A model generated the notes under the pieces. It did not search any database and was not told the DNA's origin. It saw only the letters and a list, made by a program, of their open reading frames with translations. The translations under genes were made by a program, and so were the position numbers. From Piper betle (Eukaryota; Streptophyta; Magnoliopsida; Piperales; Piperaceae), in the NCBI GenBank assembly GCA_033002965.1, contig JAURVB010009054.1, positions 1 to 64,000 of the forward strand: 64,000 bases of DNA, in the 5' to 3' direction. The first letter of the stretch is position 1. Each line of letters begins with the position of its first letter. Below are positions 57,961 to 64,000 of the stretch, piece by piece.

Positions 57961-58997
57961 TCCTAAAGAGCGTATATATTAATGCAATGTATTCCTATCA
58001 TATATTTTTGAGAATCTCAGTATTTGATACATACGTAGTCAATTAATTATGAGCTGGCTTTTCACATATGAATGTAATTTTGTGCACAAGTTGATGAGGG
58101 CATATCAAAACTAAGACCGGTAGTTATACACTAGTGCTTCTCTATAGCTAGCATGCTGCATGTTTGCCAAACGGTTGGTTTGGGGGACGAGCACCTAATT
58201 AAGATCAGTAAAAAATGACGAACATTTTTTTTCCAAAGCAAAAATGAAAAGCTTTTTTTCAAGCTTTAAATGGCTAGACACACCTTTCTAGCCCATACCA
58301 ATTGCAAGTCCACTTTCCTTTTCAAGACAGCAGTTCGGAACAACATGAAAACCCAATCCTGTTATATTATTAAAAGACCTTGATTTACTTCGGTTCAAAA
58401 TTTATTTACTTATCCTACGTTGCATGAATTAACATATATACACATCGAATTTCAATCAAGCCAGCAAAGTACAGCATTTATTTTTATTTTTGAAAGTACA
58501 GCTAATAATTTGGCCGGTATGCCATCAGCTAGGTTGGCATTGCGGTTTCCTTGGTTTGGACTTTGGCCCACCCATGTTACTTCACACCATATAATTGATC
58601 AGCGTTCAATACATGAAAATTGTATTCGGTTGCCTAATTAAGGCCGACCCCTATCCACATTAATACTTTTGGGTCGGCAGATGACCATGCAACCTTCCAT
58701 CTTTGTTTGCCAATAGCTATTAATTGGTCGTGTCTAGGATAGTACAATCTTCAATCTGAACCATATGTTAATGTGACCAATTATATATTTCCGCTCTTGA
58801 CGTTTTAATTTGTCTATTGCAGTTACCATGCGTTCGAGATAGGTTCCATATTTAAGGAATTGGGATCAGATACTACGGGAAGATTATAATAATTACGACA
58901 TAGGGAAAGATAATTTACAAACAGCCTTCACATGATTATTCAGATTAATAAAACCTATTAATTTGTGTGCAACCAATATATATTTCAAATTATATGT

Positions 58998-59575
58998 GAT
59001 CCATGCATGGTTGCAAAAATCGGAATCAGAATCGGTTTTAGAAGGAGTCGGAATCGGTCTAAATCAGACAGGAATCAGTTTAGATGAATCGGCCTAAATC
59101 GGTTCTATACGAAAATTTCAACTTAGTCAAAATTAATGGGTTATTAGTATAGAATATGTCATTTTGATGTAATTTTCATGCTATAATGTGTATCATATTT
59201 TATGATATTTTTTCATATTTTTTGTATTTTTTTAAATTATTTGGAGTTAGTTATTATTTTTGACTCTAGTCGGAGTCAAGTTAACTTTTAATTGCGAGAA
59301 TGTCATCCTTCGTTTTCCCCCGCCGTCGCCCACATACCCTCCCCCAATGGCCGCTGCCGCCACTGCCCCTATCGCCCCCCCCTGTCCCGCCCTGTCACCA
59401 CCCTCGCCGCCTTATTGCCAAGTCGCCGCCGGTTGTTAGCTCGAATCGGGTGAAATCAGTTCGAATCGGCTGATTGGTGGACCAATTCACGTTATTTTTT
59501 AAATTGGATTACTGCTAGTCCGATCTAAATCGGCTGATTCCGAGTAGAATAAGCCCATCCGTAGATCCATGCATG
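58998..59575 (+). mobile_element. CGATT-family repeat, copy C, with direct repeats
   Basis: A 12-bp direct repeat GATCCATGCATG brackets the element (58998-59009 and 59564-59575), a likely target-site duplication, perhaps 8 bp extended by a chance CATG. The left end GGTTGCAAAAATCGGAATCA and AATCGG-rich start match the transposon in the CRK exon. The interior has the AT-rich part (AGAATATGTCATTTTGATG), CCCCCAATGGCCGCTGCCGC, and AAATCGGCTGATTCCGAG at the right. Confidence 0.7.
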
Positions 59576-59816
59576 TAGTGAGAATTCCTCCCCTTGATGC
59601 GCTAAACTTGAGGCATAGAAATTGCAAGATCACTAGGAGCGAGTTATTCTGACTGCCGTCACTCAAAGCGGTATTGATCATGTCAACGTATAAGACACGC
59701 TGCAATTAATGACACCATTGCAATCAATGTTGTGACCAACTCCCATCCTTCAAATTTAATTGCCATCGGCCAGTTTGATCGGCGCCACCACAGTATCGTA
59801 GTGCAATCCCAACTCC

Positions 59817-59824
59817 TATATAAA
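59817..59824 (+). promoter_or_regulatory. TATA box of the GDSL gene
   Basis: TATATAAA, 165 bp before the start codon, in the sequence context CCTATATAAACATTCC. A three-codon upstream ORF (ATG at 59904) lies in the leader. Confidence 0.55.
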
Positions 59825-59988
59825 CATTCCAATTGAGCTCACCTTTTCACTTCATTAATAATCCATCAATCACGTCCATCTTGTGCTCACCAGTCACCCC
59901 GGCCATGACATATTAGCTTCCCACATTTTACGTTCTTCAACAGTATTACTTGCTCCCAGTTTTAGTACACCGTTGCTAAGTTGCTCCC

Positions 59989-62550
59989 ATGGCCAACAAG
60001 TCGCGTTGGTCTTCCTTTATTTTGATAAGAAGCTTCTTATTCGAGTACTTCTCGCTGATCTTGATCATGAGGTTGTTCTTCTCCGGCGCTCTGGCCGACC
60101 CACAAGTCCCTTGCTACTACATCTTCGGTGACTCGCTAGTTGATAATGGCAACAACAACGCAATGGCTTCCTTGGCCAGAGCCAACTATTTGCCCTATGG
60201 CATTGACTTCCCGGATGGCCCTTCCGGCAGGTTCACCAACGGCCTTACCACTGTTGATGTCATTGGTATGTTTATATTAATTTCATTTTGAAGAGAAAAT
60301 ATGACTAGCTTAGTCTTGTTATGTATTTTGAGCTAGTAGATCAGCACGTAGTGTGCTAGATTAGATGTTTCTCCTTCACCACAGCTTATACATAAATATG
60401 CGAGTCGGTTGTTAATTAGTTTCCATTACAAGATTGCTATTTCAATTACTTTTGAGTGACTAGTGAGGATGACTCACCTGTGCACTTGGGAGGCATGAAA
60501 CCGTTGAATGGGTTCAATTCAGTCGGATTCGCAAGCTCAATAAAGATTAACGGATTCATGACAGATATAAATATTTCACACGGGCCGCCTCGAGTGTGGG
60601 TCACCAACATTTATACCAGTAAAACAGTTTGACGGTCTTCTGATATTTTTATCGCATTACAAGCATTTAATGGTGATATTTTTTCCATATTATACTAAAC
60701 TACGAAACCTTTGGCCTTCTACTGATAATGATAATTATCTGTTAAATAGAACCGTATATATAGGGTACAGGGTATACAATCGGTATATTTGTGTTGTGTA
60801 AAATGAGAAGGGTTGGAGCAGCTAGCCCAAGCTAATTTTGGGCCACACTTTATATATATATATACAGTGGACATAGATTTCGTTTGGACCACAATTTCGG
60901 GCACGACAAAACTTAACGAGTAACATCCACGGACATAGTCGGTGGTGAAGACTGAAGACAACATATAATACCATGACCTACTAGTAAATGCTTCACTCCC
61001 TCGCTTAATTGCTTGGCACCCCCTTCAAAATATGTCACTTTCCACCATTTACAATAATCTCTATTCTATGCTAATAATATTTGGCGACATTAAAAATTGT
61101 AATGAGCAATTAAGCTAGCTGCAGCTATTAACATATATGAGCTGCCTCTTTCACACGGTAGAATATTGATGAATCCTGTAGGATAAGATCGATATAAGTA
61201 CTGCGTACGAACTGAATATGTGTTTCAAGAACGTATGGATGCTAGATCTAATTATCTTCCCGTATACGCATGTATAATTATATATGCTAATGATCTTGGG
61301 GAGGGTGTTATTGCAGCAAAGCTACTTGGTTTCGATGATTATATTCCTCCATTTTCAAGCACAAGAGGCCAACAGCTTCTGACTGGAGCCAACTTTGCGT
61401 CGGCTGCAGCAGGAATACGAGATGAGACTGGCCAACAACTGGTAACTACATGCATATCAATATGTACAACCTCTAGCCATACTCATATCATAGGTCCATA
61501 TGATCATCATTCAACCGGTAAATTGTTCAAGCTTCATTGATATAGAAATGCAGATTAACATATTGGCACATGCAATGTGAATGTAAATGAACAGGGAAAT
61601 CGGATCACAATGAATGGGCAGATACAAAACTACCAGACAGCAGTGACACAAATGGTGGAGTTACTAGGGGATGAGGACTCCACTGCAAACTACCTAAGCC
61701 AATGCATATTCACAGTGGGAATGGGGAGTAATGACTACCTCAACAATTACTTCATGCCACAGTACTACTCGTCCAGCCGCCAATACTCTCCTCAACAATA
61801 TGCTGACCTCCTCATCCAGGATTACTCACAACAATTAAGAGTAAGCAATTTACTCATTTCCTGGTAGTCAGTAGTATATAGTATTACTCCTTTCTCTCTC
61901 TATATATATGTCTATGTATGTAACAACTAAGTAATATAACTGTTAGTGTGTTACTTATTGTACCAATAGGCATTGTATAACTATGGGGCAAGGAAGGTGG
62001 CAGTGATGGGGGTGGGGCAAGTGGGGTGCAGCCCAAGCGAGTTAGCTCAGCACAGTCCTAATGGTGCATCTTGCGTGGGGGAAATAGACAGTGCCATCCA
62101 GATTTTCAATGGCAAGCTTCAGTCTATGGTGGTGGGCTTCAACAACAATCTCACTGGGGCTAAGTTCACCTTCATCAATGGCTTCCATATCTTCCAGGAC
62201 ATTGTCCGCCGAGCTCCAGAGTATGGTACGCACTGATCATATATATGTTAGAAGAATCATGTTTGCAAACAATTAAACTTTCTTTTATTTGATATTATGT
62301 ACTTACAACATGATACTCATTCGCAGGACTAACCAATACCAACTCTGGATGTTGTGGGGTAGGAAGAAACAATGGGCAAATCACATGTTTACCACTCGAG
62401 GCACCTTGCTCAAACAGAGATGAATATGTGTTTTGGGATGCTTTCCACCCTACTGAGAAAGTAAATGTACTGGTTGGAAGGAGGGCTTACAGTGCCGAAT
62501 CTCGGGAAGATGCTTACCCGGTTGATATTCGTCGACTGGCACAGCTCTGA
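59989..62550 (+). CDS. GDSL esterase/lipase, five exons, intact
   Basis: This gene encodes a secreted plant GDSL-type esterase/lipase (SGNH hydrolase), the class that hydrolyses acyl or phenolic esters in the cell wall, cuticle or seed. Exons: 59989-60265, 61317-61441, 61595-61840, 61970-62225 and 62327-62550. All have GT-AG borders and consistent phases, giving 375 aa, normal for the family. An N-terminal hydrophobic signal ends near residues 33-36 (FSGALA). Block [13 protein letters not shown] holds the nucleophile Ser49. SGRFTNG and [11 protein letters not shown] (oxyanion Gly) follow, then [11 protein letters not shown] (block III Asn), and [10 protein letters not shown] near the end holds the Asp339 and His342 partners. 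The five-exon structure is typical of plant GDSL genes. A second in-frame Met (27) also precedes a hydrophobic stretch, so translation could start there. Substrate unknown. Confidence 0.95.
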
Positions 62551-63021
62551 TCATGATGAAGTGGTTGTTGTCGATTTGATCAAACTTGTTCTAGCCAATA
62601 ATGCAAGTTTACGACAGAATATATGTAGCTATTATATATAAGAAGAATTTTGAGATTTTGAACTGTTCAACAAATAAGCTGTTGATTGTCCAATTTAGTG
62701 CTATTACATTATTATGCTTGATTGTTTGGTCATTTGCTTCCTTATTTTTCTCGTGGGAACTAAATTGAACATGTCACAAATAAAGGAAGAATATTAAGAC
62801 CTTAATCTGTCAAGCTGGCTACGGTTATTAGATAGAAAGACAATATTTTAATGCAATCTTAGTTATAATTGCTCAATAAAGAAATGCACTTCATATTGTC
62901 AGTAATAGAAAATTATTGAGACATTAGATGGACACCCATCAATCTATGTAATCTAATAGAAACACAGTAAACTAAAAACATGAACTTGATACTACCCCAG
63001 GCACAGTGATATAATTGCACT
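62551..63021. other. Spacer between convergent GDSL and ENODL genes
   Basis: AT-rich DNA holding the two 3' UTRs; nothing else recognised. Confidence 0.5.
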
Positions 63022-63721
63022 TCAGTTCTGAAGTATCTCCAGAAAGAAGGCAGAAGTGCTTAACATGAATACTAGCAAAAGAGAGACCACATCTGTAAGG
63101 ATTATTGCAGGTGAAAACGATGTGGAAGCTGAAGATGGAGCTACTTTATCAGAATTAGGAGATGGAGATGGGGCGAGGGGGATAAGTGGTGGAAGGGGGA
63201 GGCGAAGGGGATGGAATTGGTTTCCTGATCCCATTACCACAACCCAGAGCTTTTGTCCTGTCCAGCAACTCCCAGGTCGGCCGCTGATGAAGAAAAAAGA
63301 ACCCTATCGATCAAAGAAGAAGGTCGAGTCCCCATCATCCATCCTCGTGATCGGATTTTGAGTGTTGCATGTCTCATAATCCTCTTTCTTCACTAACAAC
63401 ACCGCAAGACCATTATCCACATTAGAGACATGACATGCATTTATATTACCAAAGAGAACAAGGAGTGAAGATGAATAACCAAACCAGCTCATTAAAAGTT
63501 AGCAATAATCCAATAATGACGTTTTTTACGAAAAAGTGAAGTACCCTGTGAATCATTGACGTTGAAACGCATCCTTTCTGCTCTGTGATTATAGTCCTCT
63601 CTGGGATCTTGGGTCCAACCATCACTCCCTCCTACGTTAACTCACAAGCATGCACACAAAAGAAGGCAGATGCCATGGTTATAACCAGAACATGAGCCAG
63701 AAAGCTCCTGCTGATCGCCAT
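63022..63721 (-). CDS. Early-nodulin-like (phytocyanin) protein, disrupted
   Basis: ENODL proteins are GPI-anchored cell-surface phytocyanins that usually lack a copper site. Reading leftwards from 63721: a signal peptide (MAISRSFLAHVLVITMASAF), then GGSDGWTQDPREDYNHRAER, a donor at 63544, an intron, and a second exon with VKKEDYETCNTQNPITRMDD, FFFISGRPGSC and GQKLWVVVMG. The two Cys that form the phytocyanin disulfide are present. A Pro/Ser-rich arabinogalactan-like stretch (LPLPPLIPLAPSPSPN) and a hydrophobic C-terminal tail (SLLLVFMLSTSAFFLEIL), as needed for GPI anchoring, follow. Two lesions: one base is missing near 63640-63645 (GAGTT where GAGGTT would keep the frame into VNVGGSDGW), and codon 63306-63304 is TAG inside FDR-xGS, where Ser is usual. 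The acceptor of the intron is not certain. Confidence 0.82.
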
Positions 63722-64000
63722 TATCTACTTCAGTACTTGTGTAATCATACAACTAAACTTTCAGAATCACCAAGCTTAAGAATAGAAGAAGAGAGAGTAG
63801 TCTGGAATCTGGATAATTAGATAGATGAATGGAAATCGAATAGGGGTGGGGATGAATATATATATGGAAGCGCACAAGTGCAAATTGGCAAATAAGGTAG
63901 TGAGTAACGCATCAGCGGTAACATTTCTTTGTTGCTCTGCACCGTCAGTTACAACTTCTGTTTGTCTACCGTTTCCATTGGCCATTGATTTACAAATGTT
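63722..64000. other. Upstream region of the ENODL gene
   Basis: Presumed ENODL promoter. An AT-rich TATATATA run at 63857-63866 lies about 140 bp upstream of the start and could serve as a TATA box. Confidence 0.4.

Larger units (their letters stand above)
57961..59988. other. Spacer upstream of the GDSL gene
   Basis: AT-rich DNA with one CGATT-family element (59010-59563) and then the GDSL promoter. No further gene recognised. Confidence 0.5.

Noticed and set aside
1..64000. CRISPR arrays, phage or bacterial defence systems
   Set aside because: No regularly spaced repeats or prokaryotic gene organisation; the window is plant nuclear DNA.

Overview
This is nuclear DNA from a flowering plant. 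The genes have spliced exons with GT-AG introns, long AT-rich spacers, GC-rich first exons, MITE-type transposons and a nuclear-type tRNA-Pro. The protein families are plant-specific (CLE peptide, PIN auxin carrier, MOC1 resolvase, CDPK-related kinase, DRP5A, GDSL lipase, early-nodulin-like protein). GC-rich first exons and a PIN1 C-terminus that recalls rice PIN1 suggest a non-grass monocot or an early-diverging angiosperm; this is an inference, not a proof.

Layout. 0-15 kb: a CLE signalling peptide gene (-), a six-exon PIN1-type auxin efflux carrier (+), a tRNA-Pro(AGG) (-) and a bHLH gene of the TMO5/bHLH30 type (+). 18-20 kb: the chloroplast Holliday-junction resolvase MOC1 (-), six exons, intact. 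25-30 kb: a decayed CDPK-related kinase (CRK) pseudogene (+) with a 1.3-kb transposon inside one exon. 30-32 kb: an unidentified decayed coding region and a C-rich/G-rich repeat block. 32.6-35.3 kb: an intact O-fucosyltransferase-family gene (+). 35.7-38.0 kb: a pseudogene of the TMEM208/SND2 ER protein (-). 38.9-42.1 kb: a dual-specificity phosphatase 12-like gene (+) with two one-base frame breaks. 46.2-48.4 kb: a 3'-truncated DRP5A dynamin gene (-). 48.5-59.6 kb: repeat-rich DNA with hAT-type MITEs, a family of CGATT-rich elements, a diverged local duplication and unidentified coding-like blocks. 60.0-62.6 kb: an intact five-exon GDSL esterase/lipase gene (+). 63.0-63.7 kb: an early-nodulin-like (phytocyanin) gene (-) with a lost base and an in-frame stop.

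The striking overall pattern is the mix of intact genes (CLE, PIN1, MOC1, O-fucosyltransferase, GDSL) with genes carrying frame breaks or decay (bHLH, CRK, TMEM208, DSP12-like, DRP5A, ENODL). CRK and TMEM208 are genuine intron-containing pseudogenes with many lesions. The others differ from an open frame by only one or two single-base indels or one stop, which fits either recent gene loss after a duplication or errors in the assembly. I found no CRISPR array, bacterial operon or convincing new biological system. The most useful leads are the CLE peptide with Tyr at position 4, the CLE/PIN1/TMO5-like neighbourhood, the truncated DRP5A with a phase-compatible new tail, and the foldback near 44.9 kb.
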